64,000 bases of DNA, from the NCBI RefSeq assembly GCF_000003815.2, contig NC_049983.1, positions 18,820,073 through 18,884,072 of the forward strand, in the 5' to 3' direction. The position numbers and the translations under genes were made by a program. Numbering within the stretch: the stretch's first letter is position 1; every line of letters starts with the position of its first letter. Positions 9,760-21,434 of the stretch are shown piece after piece. Origin of the DNA: Branchiostoma floridae (Eukaryota; Chordata; Leptocardii; Amphioxiformes; Branchiostomatidae). The notes under the pieces are model-generated. The model did not search any database and was not told the DNA's origin. It saw nothing but the letters and a program-made list of their open reading frames with translations.

Positions 9760-12700
9760 TTAGCCCTGTAGTTGTGTGTATTGCATGTACCTGTTGAGGG
9801 AGTGTGGCCTGTGTGTGTCCTGTACCAGGGCTGCCGCCTGCCGTCTCAGCTGGTAGTTCAGGAAACACTTCATGCTGCGCACCTCCCTCACCAGCAGGGG
9901 CAGGATACACACCGCGGTCAGCAACGTCTGCACAGACACAACAACAAGGTCAAGTCTTATGCAAGGGTCATATTTCCCACTAGGGCACAGCTGGGCTGTT
10001 TGCACAATTTATGGTCTGGAAGAGTGGCAAAACTTTAGTGAACTTGATAGGAAGAAAACTGAAATTTGCAGGTCAGGATGATTTCTAGACACTCACCATC
10101 AGTATGAAGAAGTAGAAGACCCAGTGCCAGTCCAGGTGTAGCTGTTTGTGAAGCAGAGGAACCACAATCTGGGGAAGAATAAAGACTTGCACTGTTATAT
10201 ACACATGTACTTGATATGGCTTACAGATACTCAATACTGTGCCCTAGACACGGGATAACAAATACAGCTCCTACAGCCTCCAAAAGCTAATGGACTACCT
10301 TTAGTTTTAAGAGCTAAAAAGCAAAAGTTGCCCATACATCAGAATAAGGGGGTCAACCTCCCTGATCAGAATATGCATTGGGCTTGGCTCCACTATATAT
10401 AAGCCCTGGGCCAAACATAGGTGCAAGCACTACAGCAGGTCCACTGGTAGTGAAGTGTGTTTAGCACTTAGCAGAGAAAGAAGTAAAAACCATTTTTAAG
10501 AGTCTTCCATTGGTATGACCCAGCTACAGTACCCAGTCTTCCTTGCAGAACTGGTAGTCTCCCATCCAAGTACTGACCCGACTGCATGTTGCTCAACTTT
10601 CCGGGATCAAGGGATCGGGTGTATCAACGCACCACAGCCATAGCCTACCTTTATTTTTACCATGTAACAACTGTGACCTCCCACCTGTCCTACAGACGCC
10701 CCCACACTGCCTGTCCCATCCACGATGCCCGTGACCGTGGACAGGGCTTCGCTGTTGCCCTTGATCAGGTCCTGTCGTCCAAGGTCAGCCGAGATGGCAG
10801 AACTGATCAGGTTGGCAGGACCTCCGATGAAAAACCCTGGGGAAGAGAAAGCATAAAAACAGCTTGTTTTTAGATGGAGCAGAGCACTTTGGACAAATAC
10901 CTGTAGCTTTTTACAGCTGAAACCTACATATCTGATATTTTGTGAAAAACAAACTTTTTTGAACAACTACATGTATGTTACACAATAGAACATAATAACC
11001 TCCAGTGAGTGTCCTTAAGCTTTGCTGAAAATTGACAAATCTTGAGATTCATTCCAAACATCTTGAGATTTTGAGCTAAATCTTGAGATGTCTTTACTTA
11101 ATCTGGAGTCGTTACGTCAACATACTTTCAAAGGATGCTTTGAAAAGATCTCAGGATGCTTTTTAAAAAGTTTTCGTCAGTTCTAAGAACTATGATGAAT
11201 TTTTTTCTTCCTATGGTTTATACACAGAGTTTAATACCCTGTAAAAGTTACCATTGGCTGAAAAGCTGACTTCCACAAAAACCTGTCCAAATGCAAACGA
11301 ACAACATGCAAATGTACACTGGAGACATTCAAATGCACTCACCAGCTACGGCCATAAGAACGGCATTGATGGTTTTGTTGTTTGGGGAAGCTGAAAAAAA
11401 AGATTATTTACAATTGAACTGTTTTCAACAAACCCTTTAAACTATTATTTTCTACAACTGACTATTATGCTTACAAAGAATCCTCTTACTACTTGTATTG
11501 GTATTTAAATGTGACAAAAGTATGCAATCTGTGTTTGTACCCGTCCCTTGAGCAACTGCTACAGACAGGTTTGACAAAAAATCTTGGATGATGCAGATTG
11601 GTTTGAACTAACTTAAAGATTAATCCACAGTGCACCTACCACTGTAGCCCCAGAGGGAGGGGAGGGCCAGTAACAACATGGTCACCACCGTGGGGGCTCG
11701 CTTCTTCATACGGTCTGACAGATAGCCGCCAATCATGCCTCCTGTGGGACAAAAAGTTATATGATGGCAGGCACTCAATATGATCTAAAACTCCCCATCC
11801 ACCTCTGTCAAAATGTAGAAATGCAGAATAAAAACATGAAAATGCAAATACTTGACGGACATGCAGCCACTTTGATTGGTCAAACCACTAATTGCCATGC
11901 TAGCATTGGTTGAACTGCTAATTGTGGATCAATCTGTACGTACATACCTTGCCTTGTGATGTGAAACCCTATTTACTCTACACAATATTTATGAAACCCT
12001 GCAGCTTAAGTACAAAATGATTCTTGTATTTTGCAACAATTGTAGTAGGTATTTGTCAATGAAGAGTAGACATCCAGGTAATAAGATATGCCAAAAAGCA
12101 GTTACTCAAGCAGCTGGATATGATTTTGAAAATGGTCAGACATTTCAGATAGCATCCACTATCGTTCGTCAGTGACAATTGTAAAAAGTTCCTTACCTAT
12201 GATCCCTCCCACATCGTAGTAGATGGAGATCTCATCAGCGACTGTCTCCTTCCAGCCGTACTGGGAGTGCAGGTAGAACGGCAGCCAGAAGAAGAAGGAG
12301 TAGTTCACCAGCTTCAGACAGGCGTAGGACAGGGAGTACTGGAACAGGCAAAGCATTCAGAAATGGCCTGTCCGACAGAAATACTACCAGGCCTTCTGCT
12401 TATATGTATAAACAAAGCCCTATACTGATTTGGGGCCTAATTCTCATTGAAATGTTCCAAATGCTGTCACCAGTCTTTATGACTTCTTCATTTTCCCACA
12501 GCATCTAATATGTTTTACTGCAGGCAAAATTGTTAGCTCTTATTTGTGGCACACCTTATATAAAAAAAAATGTTTTACAATAATGTTAAAGACAGTAACA
12601 AATACATGTATTACCATTCTTCAATTTTCTACATAATCTACCTAATCTGGTGTAAGAAAGCTGTGCATTTTCAAATGTCCCTAGGTACGTCCTCTGATAC

Positions 12701-15700
12701 CTAAAAGATGTAGTCAAATACATAATACAGTAAATCATTTTGAAGAAAATTCAATAAAAGATCAAGTTTTAACAAATGTTCCTGGTAATGATTATTTTGC
12801 CTGCCTAATACATAACCAATGTATAAGAAAAATAAGCTATCATTTTTTGGTTATCAGCAATGGAGGAATAGTAAGATAAGTTTGACTGAAAAATGTGCTG
12901 ATCATTTTTTGATCCTGAAACTACTATTTTGCATGTTTCAAAGACATGCGAGACTCCTGCCTTACTCACAGGTATGACCCCGGGGAGAAGGACGGCCTGG
13001 AAGAAGCTGATGGCCTGGGGGCGTGTCTGTGTGAAGGTCACGGGAGGGTCAGTGTCAGTCTGCACTAGTGGGGTTCTCGGTGTGACACCTATGGGGAGGG
13101 GGGCAGGATGACAAAAGTCACATGCTTGGAATGTTGTCTTTTAATTTTACCAGCATAGCACACATGTGTACAGCTTACCAGAGGATTAGTTACAATCATT
13201 CAAATATGTTGCCAAAAATATGTTAGTACTCTGGGAGCCTAAATGTACTTCTAATTCATAAAAGGAAAAAGAGGTAGGGGATAATCCTGATAGAGTGATC
13301 ACCTTCTTAGACAATCAACATAGTGGTACAAACCTGCAAGATACTAAAGACCTACAAAGGGCCATAGAGGACAAAGTGCTATGGAGTAGGCTCTCTTCAT
13401 TGGTAATTTATAAAAATGATCTTTTTCACCCTGACAGCTTTGTCTCCACAAATTTGTGCCCATTCCAAGTTACGAGATTTGCTCAAATTTGGCAAGTAGT
13501 TGTTATAAAGAAACAACATTTACACTAGTCCTGGTGTTATGACATTACCATTCTCATCCTCCTCACCACTGGGCTCACTGTCATCATCATCATCATCTCC
13601 ATCCTCAGGTTCTGGGAGACCTGCCAATCACAAAAGAGAGTCAGTCAAAGTGTACCTAGGGTTACTGTGAATTTGTTTATTTTCACAGGGATTTAATTTT
13701 GATGTTAAAGTGGTAAATAGGTATTCATGGTATTTAAAGTTTATGGTTGAAACAATACATTTGCACAAATACACATATTTGCAGTGTTATCATTTTGTGC
13801 AACACCTGCTAAAATGAAACCATGAATGCTTCAATTTATGAAGATTAACAGTATATCAACCACTTGAAAGTTTGACAAGAAGAACAGGGTAGAAAATTGA
13901 TTAAGATATTATCAAATACATGTAATGTTACGTGTGCTGACAACCAGTCATTCATATGATAACCAAAAAAAATGGTTTGTGAAAGTGTGATGTAAGGTAT
14001 GGACAACATTACTAACCAACTTCCTTTGGAGAAGGCACCAGGGCAAAAAAATTGATAATTCCTCCAGCAAAAAGCACGGCTGATGTCACCAAAAAGGCGT
14101 ACTGAAATAAAGGGACAGACAACGTTCATCATCATCATCATCATCGGTCGACATGCTTACACACAAAGACAACATTATATAGAAAACACAGAGAATGTTA
14201 CATGGAACCACAGAAGGAACTGGATTTGTAGCTGCCAGTCAGAGGTCCAGCGTGTGCATTTTCCTCTTGTTTGTGCAGGACTACAAGTTATCAAATTCAA
14301 AGAAGTTGTGTTTGCAAATTCACCAAAGAAATACAATATCACAACATAGACTGAAAAATTACAGAGTTGGATTTTCCAGGGACTTTGCCACTGAAGGACA
14401 TCCTACCTCATAACCATAGTCCAGAACCTGTGACACCAGCAAGGCTCCGATGATGTTACCCACAGAAGCACAGGCAGACCAAGCACCCAGGACAAGGCCT
14501 CGTCTGAGGGTCAGGATATACAAACATCGTCAGAAAGACCATTAGAAAGCAGCCTGCTCCATCTTAGAAGAGAATGGACCAAACCACCTTGTTCAAGTGA
14601 ACAATATAAAAAATAAACATCGATACAGTAGAAGCCATTTAATTGCACACTGTATTTGCCAGCGTATTTCCTGCAATTATTGTCAATAATGCGATCTTGC
14701 TGGACCGGACCAGTTTGAGACTTTGGGATTCCGTGCAATTAACAGAAGTGTGTGGTAATCCATTGTGCAATTAACTAGCTTCTACTATACATAGACAATG
14801 CATTTTTGGTGAAAATGAAGTAGACACTGTTTGCTACAAATCTGATTATGACAGCAGCATATATTCTCTACAAAGGTTAACATTAGCTTTTGATAGTTTT
14901 TGATACAGTTACAGTAGTGCACAAAACAGGGCGGCCTTACGTTGATTTCCCAAACCAGTTTCCCATGATGGCGACCACACACGGCCATCCCGTGGACTGT
15001 AGCAGTCCGTTCAGCACAAACAGGATGACATAGACTGGCTGGCTGTAGAGATGGATCCACTCTGTCAGGCACCCAAACACAAACACCTGAAACAACAGGG
15101 GCATCACTTAAACCTTCCTCTCATGTCTGGACTGCTACTCTCCAAGCAGAGGTTTGGCTCCTTTTTTTCACATTTTAGGCATTTTCTTCTGGCGTTCTAT
15201 TTTGTACTGTCTTTTTCATGTCCACAAGCAGAAATCTCAACAAAATAGAACACCTGACAAAACGCCTTAAGCATGTAAAAAAACTAGCTGGCGCCAAAAC
15301 TCTGCTTGGAGAGTATGGACTGCTGCTTGTATGAGTCAAGCAACAGTCCTGGTGAGCAGAACTGAGATCCGTCCTTTTCGCTACATTTTCTCAGACCAGT
15401 AATCACTAGCCAATCACGTCATTGGATACAGTCAAGATGATTGGCTGGTACTCTCCACTCCAGCAAAAGGAGGGTGAGTATCGGATTGGTCAAGGGCTGC
15501 TCCTGGAAGGATCGATTGCAGATTGCAGATGGACATATACAAGTAGCAAGCTTAGCACAAGAAGATGAAGACTGATGACAAGGAAAAGAAGTGAGCTAGA
15601 AATGTGCACTGAAATACAAATTGGGCATCCAGGGGTCATTGGTCACAGTGGTAATGCAATATCACACTACATGTAAATGTTTAAGAACAATACTTACTAC

Positions 15701-17953
15701 AATAGCAGACAGACACATCCCCAGGGACAGCACCTTCCTCATGTCAAACCTGTTACATAAGAGTGCGTCCATTAGTTACAACTGTGTACTGTAAATCCAT
15801 TTAGTTCGTGGATTGGGGAAAGGGGAAAGCTCATTGCATTTAAGTGTGGTAGGAAAAAGTTTCTAGTTGGCCTCAGCACAATGATCAAATGATTGCTATG
15901 ATGACATTTATGCACTTTAATAGACTGCTAAATTTGCTAAAACAAGTTACCATCAACAAACAAATAAATAATAACAGTATTGCAATGCACGACTTCAACT
16001 ATCTCCTAGTCAATTGTTGATTGTTGTCACTAAATGTGTAGTAGTTGTCTTCATAAAGAAGTTGTCTTCATAAACCAAAGCCTTTATTTTCAAATTAGTT
16101 GGCAAAAGGATGCATGTTCCACCTCTCACCTGTCTCCAAGAACACCACTGATGTATAAACCCTAAAAAACAATAGAAGGGTGATCAACAAGAGGGTCTTG
16201 ACAATGATGCTATTTCATGAAGAATTAACATTAGCTGAAATTTATATGTAACTGTACATAATTCAATCATGATTGATGCTACAGGCATCCTGACATCAAA
16301 AAGTGATCCTCTTTGTTGCAAAAGGTTGACTCATAACAAAAGTAAGTAAACACCGTGTCATCTAGTCCAGAATAGCAGATAACCTATTACATATTACGGT
16401 TAAAAACATTTTCAATTTGATAATTGTGAGTGTATGACACCTTTACAAAGAAAACCAAAATCATAAAACTGAAGCTTTTTGAAAAAAAGTTCAACTATCT
16501 TGCAAAGGTATCCCTCTAGCTCTACAATAAATTGTATTTTACAGTAAGTTATTAGTCTTCACAACTCCACATTGCCCAGAACATAAGCTCACCACAGCGT
16601 AGGAGATGAGGAAGGTGGAGTCCAGCCAGCCCAGGAAGGGTTCAGCATCACTGCTGGAGTCAAACAGGTGGCGGGCCATCCAGATCTGAAATCAGTCTTG
16701 TTATTATTATTATTATGGACCATTGCATATTGTGGGTCATGTGTCAAATGTGAAGGCACCTGATAAAATACATCTGGACAAGAACTGTTAGAGGCTTTCA
16801 CTGTTCAGTTATTCTGTTCTGACCTGCAAAAGCAGGTAGAACAGAGGGTCTATTAAACATCTACGCACAATACCCAGTGATGATTTTTTTCTTTGCATTG
16901 CATACCCTGTAAATTGCCTTCAGGGGTATCAGACCAGGTTTGTACTAAAGAGTACAATGAAGTACCTGGACAGATTTAATTGATCCACTCACACTGGGAA
17001 GGACTCTTTTACACTTAGAGTTCAGTGGGTTCATTTACGTTCTTGAAGTGTGGCACTCCTCAAACACAGGACCTCCATTTAACGCCCTATCTGAGTGACA
17101 TCCCTAAAGCTAATTACTCATTTTCACAAGAGTGAAGTGAGGAAATTTGTGTAAACTGCCTTTCCCATAATTCCAAAGGGCACTACATCTCAGCAATTAT
17201 CAGGGAACTGATCAAACCAATGACCTCTGTGCTTTGAGCCAAACACCCTGTAAAGTGTGATTATGCTATGTGATGCCACAAGTTGTACAGCCCACCTTCT
17301 CTGGCCGCAGACATGGCTCTGTAGCATTGCAGAACTGGGGAGTCCACTCTGAGGAGATGGTGGTCTTGATGTTACTGAAGGTTTTTCTTGTGGCGTGGAA
17401 GAACGCATAGCTGTACATGTGCATATGAAAACTGTTCTTCTAAATTTGAAATGATAAAAGCATCAACATCATCTGGATCACTAAAATGGGCCGCCACTGC
17501 CAGAGCACTGTCATTTCATAATTCCGAAGTAACTTTTATACTAAAGTGGTATGCTTTTTACTTGCATGCCCAACAGAAACAAAAAAATGATCAACCTGAT
17601 CAATTGCATTGCATAAAGATGAGACAATACATTATATTGTTATTGTTGATGCCGATGTCCTGTTTAATGTCTATTTCTCCACTCGACATGGTGCTGTTGT
17701 ATTAATAAATGTACTGTACATGCATAGCAGGTGGGTCCCACACATCATCCCCCCTCCCCATAAAAAAATTTCCAGATTTTGACTCGACCAGCCAGTCAAT
17801 TTGTACCTGGTTTTCAACGTTTTCTGCGCTTGTCTTAGCTTAAGTATAGGTTCTACCATTTACATACCTGAAAAATGTCAGCAAGAACACAAAGACGTGG
17901 TAAATGCTGTATTTTGACTTCAACTGTCTCCACATTTGGCTGATCGACGCCAT
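9760..17953 (-). CDS. SLC37A1/A2: SLC37-family sugar-phosphate/phosphate exchanger, complete
   Basis: A major-facilitator protein of the SLC37 family; vertebrate SLC37A1/A2 exchange glucose-6-phosphate for phosphate in the ER membrane. Sixteen exons (transcription order): 17868-17953, 17296-17410, 16593-16685, 16130-16161, 15698-15749, 14941-15086, 14407-14503, 14017-14101, 13549-13620, 12970-13088, 12197-12338, 11640-11741, 11343-11390, 10694-10836, 10097-10168, 9760-9927. They total 1572 nt (523 aa), close to SLC37A1/A2, and every phase joins. Diagnostic stretches: HATRKTFSNIK and SEWTPQFCNATEPC after TM1, YISGVLGDR, MGNWFGK, YDVGGIIGG, GGYLSDRMKKRAP, SAISADLGRQ, GNSEALSTVTGIVDGTGS. An acidic linker (EPEDGDDDDDDSEPSGEEDE) forms the central loop. 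The start ATG at 17953 gives MASISQMWRQ before TM1. I cannot decide between A1 and A2; this may be the pre-duplication orthologue. SLC37A4 is excluded by length and sequence. Confidence 0.92.
10522..10646 (-). pseudogene. 5S rRNA-derived sequence (SINE3-like or 5S pseudogene)
   Basis: On the minus strand this 125-nt stretch follows the 5S rRNA plan: a CCCGATC...TGATC...GGAA box-A-like part, the nearly invariant AGTACTTGGATGGGAGAC block (box C / loop E region), then a matching 3' stem ending GGTACTGTAGC. Several substitutions and small indels make it non-functional as ribosomal RNA. It lies in the intron between SLC37 exons 14 and 15. A 5S-derived SINE head or a lone pseudogene are the options; I saw no clear tail or A-rich end. 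Confidence 0.75.
12062..12183. repeat. Half of a foldback MITE next to SLC37 exon 11
   Basis: It shares 'catccaggtaataagata', 'gccaaaaagca', 'gatatgattttg' and a GTCAGACATTTCAG block with the more complete element at 46352-46508. The copy ends 14 bases from the donor of exon 11 (12197), so it occupies the start of that intron. Confidence 0.55.
12640..12900. repeat. Dispersed repeat, partner of 7775-8030
   Basis: An ordered series of matches to 7775-8030 lies in an SLC37 intron. Both copies run in the same direction. No termini or target duplications were identified. Confidence 0.5.
14626..14788. mobile_element. TA-type MITE in an SLC37 intron
   Basis: The left CAGTAGAAGCCATTTAATTG and the right end, complement ATAGTAGAAGCTAGTTAATTG, form imperfect TIRs around about 160 bp, and both ends meet TA. 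An internal 'ttgcacac' / 'tgtgcaat' pairing extends the arms. The form fits Tc1/mariner or pogo-derived MITEs. Confidence 0.6.
15136..15315. mobile_element. MITE of the TCTCCAAGCAGA family, with an exact 8-bp TSD
   Basis: TIRs TACTCTCCAAGCAGAG and CTCTGCTTGGAGAGTA are perfectly inverted. The octamer TGGACTGC flanks both sides (15128-15135 and 15316-15323), a clean 8-bp target duplication that indicates an hAT-like (or other 8-bp TSD) transposase. A related interior, including 'acaaaatagaa' and 'ctgacaaaa', recurs near 31444-31650 without such clear ends. Confidence 0.8.
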
Positions 17954-18218
17954 CTTGAAAGGTATAAAGGTCAATCACCTCAAGTAACCTTTATTTCGCT
18001 GTACGGCCAATCTCCAAGTAGATGTAAGGGTCTGGCTCAATCGTCTCTGCAACATCGAGTAATACGGTATGCCGGGTATGAGTACGAATAGGTCGATGCT
18101 CACTTGCTACAAAGGGTGATGCGCAATTCTTGAAATAAAAGCAAGTTAAAATCCTACAAATTTTCCGCAAACCCCTCCGAGCACGACAAAACACCCGGTA
18201 TCCGATGGCAGTAATGAA

Positions 18219-18368
18219 TAATCTCCAAGCAGATTCCCTGTGGTATTAGATAGTATCAAAGCTGGCCAAGGAGTATAGCCAGCCAGAGTAGGTCAGCTGA
18301 CTCCTTTTGGCCAGCTTTGAGACCCCTTTGATAATATTAAAGGCACCGTAGGATCTGCTTGGAGATTA
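18219..18368. mobile_element. MITE of the TCTCCAAGCAGA family, copy upstream of SLC37
   Basis: TAATCTCCAAGCAGAT at the left and ATCTGCTTGGAGATTA at the right are perfect 16-bp TIRs. Flanking octamers gtaatgaa and gtaatgtg look like a target duplication with two later changes. The interior folds back on itself ('gccaaggag' / 'ctccttttggcc'). It lies about 270 bp upstream of the SLC37 start codon, so it may affect that promoter region. Confidence 0.75.
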
Positions 18369-18371
18369 GTA

Positions 18372-18892
18372 ATGTGGTCATGTGATCATCTCACCGAAAC
18401 TATTGGCAATCCCATGGGCTTGGCTAGCAAACAAGCTTGACCAACAAAACCGGTCTATCAAGTACCAACTTACATACCATCATATGCGGACTGTACTTGC
18501 CCAGGTCTCAGCTAAACTTCAATCTGAAAGGTACATTACTTCTTGTAATTTCATTCAGGCAATTTCTTAAAGTTTTTGTCGCCTTATTTGATTTGGAAAA
18601 AACGTGTAACAAGTTAGCACTTGTAACAATAGTTTTCGGGTCACTTTTGGGTGTGTCCGAACACGAAGGGCTTTAACGTTACACACCTATCAACCAAGAT
18701 CAACCAACGGTTTCGATCTTTCGGTCTTCATCCACTAATCATCTGATTAAGGTAACCGAACTTTTGTTACTTTACACAGGATCTGTTCCAGGACCTTCCT
18801 GTGGCCACATTTTATGGTCCGTTTATGTTTGGTGCCCATACATACCATAGGAGAGCCACACCTTGAGTCTCAATCCTTTGAGGTGAGCGGTG
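18372..18892 (+). other. Upstream region and inferred 5' non-coding exon of glycine-zipper gene 1
   Basis: A probable donor GAG|GTGAGC ends an exon at 18892. The preceding 'cataccataggagagccaca' matches 'cgtaccacagtagagccaca' before the donor CAG|GTAAGC at 20928 of the second gene. Further upstream, 'tcaccgaaactattggcaat' (near 18392) matches 'tgaccgaaactatggggaac' (near 20438). The duplicated unit therefore includes promoter and 5' exon. The intron would run 18893-19144, with acceptor TTTTTGCCCCAACAG. Confidence 0.5.
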
Positions 18893-19177
18893 AAATATGT
18901 GGAACATGTTTAAACTTACCTTTGACCTATGACTAACCCGAGTCTGAGCGGAGTACTGAACCAGGCCGCATTGTCTAGTCACAAAACTGTTTAACTGTTA
19001 TGTCCGATCTACAGGACTTTTTTTGTCCTATAAAGCATTAAAAGTTATATGTTACAGATCTATGTTTAATGACGAACAGCGAAACGAAAAGCTCAAATTA
19101 CACATGGCTAATCTAATGTTAGGATTACATTTTTGCCCCAACAGAACACCCTCAACAAGGAAAGCAAATCAGCAACA

Positions 19178-19621
19178 ATGGCCAAACCCATATGCATGTC
19201 ACTGGTGTGGCTGATCGTTATGGTTACATGCCTGAGTTTCACCCTCGTCAAGGCTGACGGCTTCAAGAAAAAAGAGGCATTTGAGGACTTCTTTGAGGAG
19301 GCGGCTGAGGTCCTCGACGTTGAGAAAGAAGTATACAACTTCTACTCTCGTGTTTTACCGGAATACGAAAAGTGGAAGAAGGGGGAGATATCATATGAAG
19401 AATTTATGTGGAAAGTTGGGAAAGCTGTCGTTATGTGTGGGTGCTCGATGGGAGGAAAGGTCGTGGGAGCCACCATTGGTGCGTTTGTTCCCATTCCCCA
19501 GGGAAAGCGGCTAGGGGCTAAAATCGGCGGTAAGATGGGGGAGCTGGTCTGCGATGCTGTGATAGAACTCATAGTCACCTTACTCACGCCAGCTACGTCG
19601 TGCTATAAACTCATAGCGTAA
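19178..19621 (+). CDS. Secreted glycine-zipper protein 1 (unassigned family)
   Basis: A 147-aa protein in a single coding exon. I do not recognise the family. Residues 1-25 form a signal peptide (MAKPICMSLVWLIVM..., likely cleaved after LVKA). A charged helical region about 27-65 (KKKEAFEDFFEEAAEVL) follows, then the motif EYEKWKKGEIS about 62-72. A glycine zipper spans about 90-125 (GGKVVGATIGAFVPIPQGK then LGAKIGGKMGEL), where repeated GxxxG spacing suggests close membrane-helix packing. The start at 19178 is preferred over an in-frame ATG at 19133 because it begins the signal peptide and aligns with the paralogue's start at 21435. An acceptor-like CAG sits at 19144 and AATAAA follows at 19996. 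Membrane insertion or antimicrobial action is inference from the fold pattern only. Confidence 0.75.
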   Translation: MAKPICMSLVWLIVMVTCLSFTLVKADGFKKKEAFEDFFEEAAEVLDVEKEVYNFYSRVLPEYEKWKKGEISYEEFMWKVGKAVVMCGCSMGGKVVGATIGAFVPIPQGKRLGAKIGGKMGELVCDAVIELIVTLLTPATSCYKLIA

Positions 19622-19995
19622 GAAGCGTTTAACATTCTATACCGTTACTAATCAAACAATCCTTAGTCAATATGTCACCATACAAACGCATCACCTATCA
19701 CGAACATAATAGCTTTAACTAAAATATAATTTTTCCTGTCATTGCCATTGGAGGGCAATTTTAGAGCGAAATACCAGTCGGTCACAGGTTTGTATTTCTT
19801 CTGTTTGAGTCACCGATTTCAGAACAATTAGATACTATCCATAACAACTTGCATGACATGTTTTAGCAAGTGATAAGGAGAAGAATGTTTTGTGCAATTG
19901 TCACTCTGATCAATGATGTGTATACCGATGACTTATATTAGATGTTTCCAGCACCCTTTGTAAACATACTAGTACTCTGCCATTCTTGTCACAGA

Positions 19996-20001
19996 AATAA
20001 A
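19996..20001 (+). terminator. Polyadenylation signal of glycine-zipper gene 1
   Basis: AATAAA lies 375 bases after the stop codon at 19621, within 'cagaaataaagacttgcg'. It is the first canonical signal downstream and is a plausible 3' end for the gene. Confidence 0.5.
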
Positions 20002-20429
20002 GACTTGCGAAAAGGTATGCCTCACTGTCCATTCTTATATGACTCCATTCTGTTCAAAGTTATGATATGGATGACTCGGTGTCACGTCACTCCCATAAAC
20101 TAAAACGTGAAAAATAGACCACCTGGCGGTCCTGACCAAAACTAACATGCCTGCTAAAACCCTAAGCAGTCCTCATAGGACTCATAGTTTACGAATAAAA
20201 ACTACAGAATGCTGATCCATAGTGTGTACCATCTGTTTTGATAAAAATGTTTCTTGGACACAGGTAAGTTTGAAATAGACATATAGAGAGACATGTCCAA
20301 TTTTCATGATCTGGTGATTAATGCTCCAGCTACAAGAATGTCAGGTTATCAATAACATTCAATGAATCGTTGTCAGCTCTAACGATGTCCCAGAACCGTC
20401 ACCAGACTCAGGCAACGTTACATATCCAT

Positions 20430-20928
20430 GCTATCACCTGACCGAAACTATGGGGAACTCCCTGAGTGACTTTGCAGACAAATAACACACCTGCACAACA
20501 AAGCACGCAGTTGTTTATCCTCTGTGAAGGAGAAGTGTAAAGGAGTAAGCACAGGCTCATAAACCGTTCTATATCTTGCTTGCCTGGCCTCTCAACGTCT
20601 CTCGTGTTTGAAAGGTAATTACATTTACTCATTTTGTGATCAATTGCGTCGTACTTAGTTTTCGTCTGCATAACCCGCGATGGTATATGTTGATGCTATG
20701 TTGCCCGCTTTGTGTTGGAAAAAAATTCGACCACCAGCCATGGTTTTGATTTCAATACTCCTGTCCACATTCACTTTCAATCTGCTTTTAAGTACTTATA
20801 ACCTTTTGTACTTGACTTGTAAGGTATCTGCTGTCCCGGATATCTACACACTCAGGTGTCTTCACACGTACCACAGTAGAGCCACACTACATAAGTTGTC
20901 ACGTCCACAGTGACACGTCACCTTTCAG
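20430..20928 (+). other. Upstream region and inferred 5' non-coding exon of glycine-zipper gene 2
   Basis: Parallel to 18372-18892. It has a strong donor CTTTCAG|GTAAGCC (exon end 20928) and acceptor TTGGCTCCAACAG (21403), giving a 475-base intron. The matching exon end and acceptor in gene 1 make these splice sites more credible than either alone. Confidence 0.5.
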
Positions 20929-21434
20929 GTAAGCCTGCAAATGCCTTTGTGTATAATGTCCTTGACCGTGATTATCCAGTATCTGAGTAACAAATTAAAC
21001 CAGACCCTGTGATATTAGTGTTGTATGAGATAAGATCCTTAGTTAAAAATTGTTCATGATCGATTAAGATATTCAATTAACTTGTCGTCGTAAGAAATAG
21101 CACACAGTTGTAAATCCTTGGTTGTGAATAACGCAAACTTTGTGATTCAGTCATTACTTCGCCAACCTGATGAAATCATTCACGGAAACTGTACACAAAA
21201 ATCAAAGTTATCTGACTGCGGCATTTTATGACATTACTATCAGTTCTTTTTGTTGTTGTTGTTATTCAAGCTGACAGACGTGACACGACAGATGTAGTGG
21301 TAGCGCACTGAAGTTTGCAAACTTACATGTATACGACCAGTTCAAATTACAACTGGCTAAAGCTGCTATATTTAAAGTTAGGTTTGCATTTTGGCTCCAA
21401 CAGAACAACAAACAAAGAAAGCAACTGCTCGACA

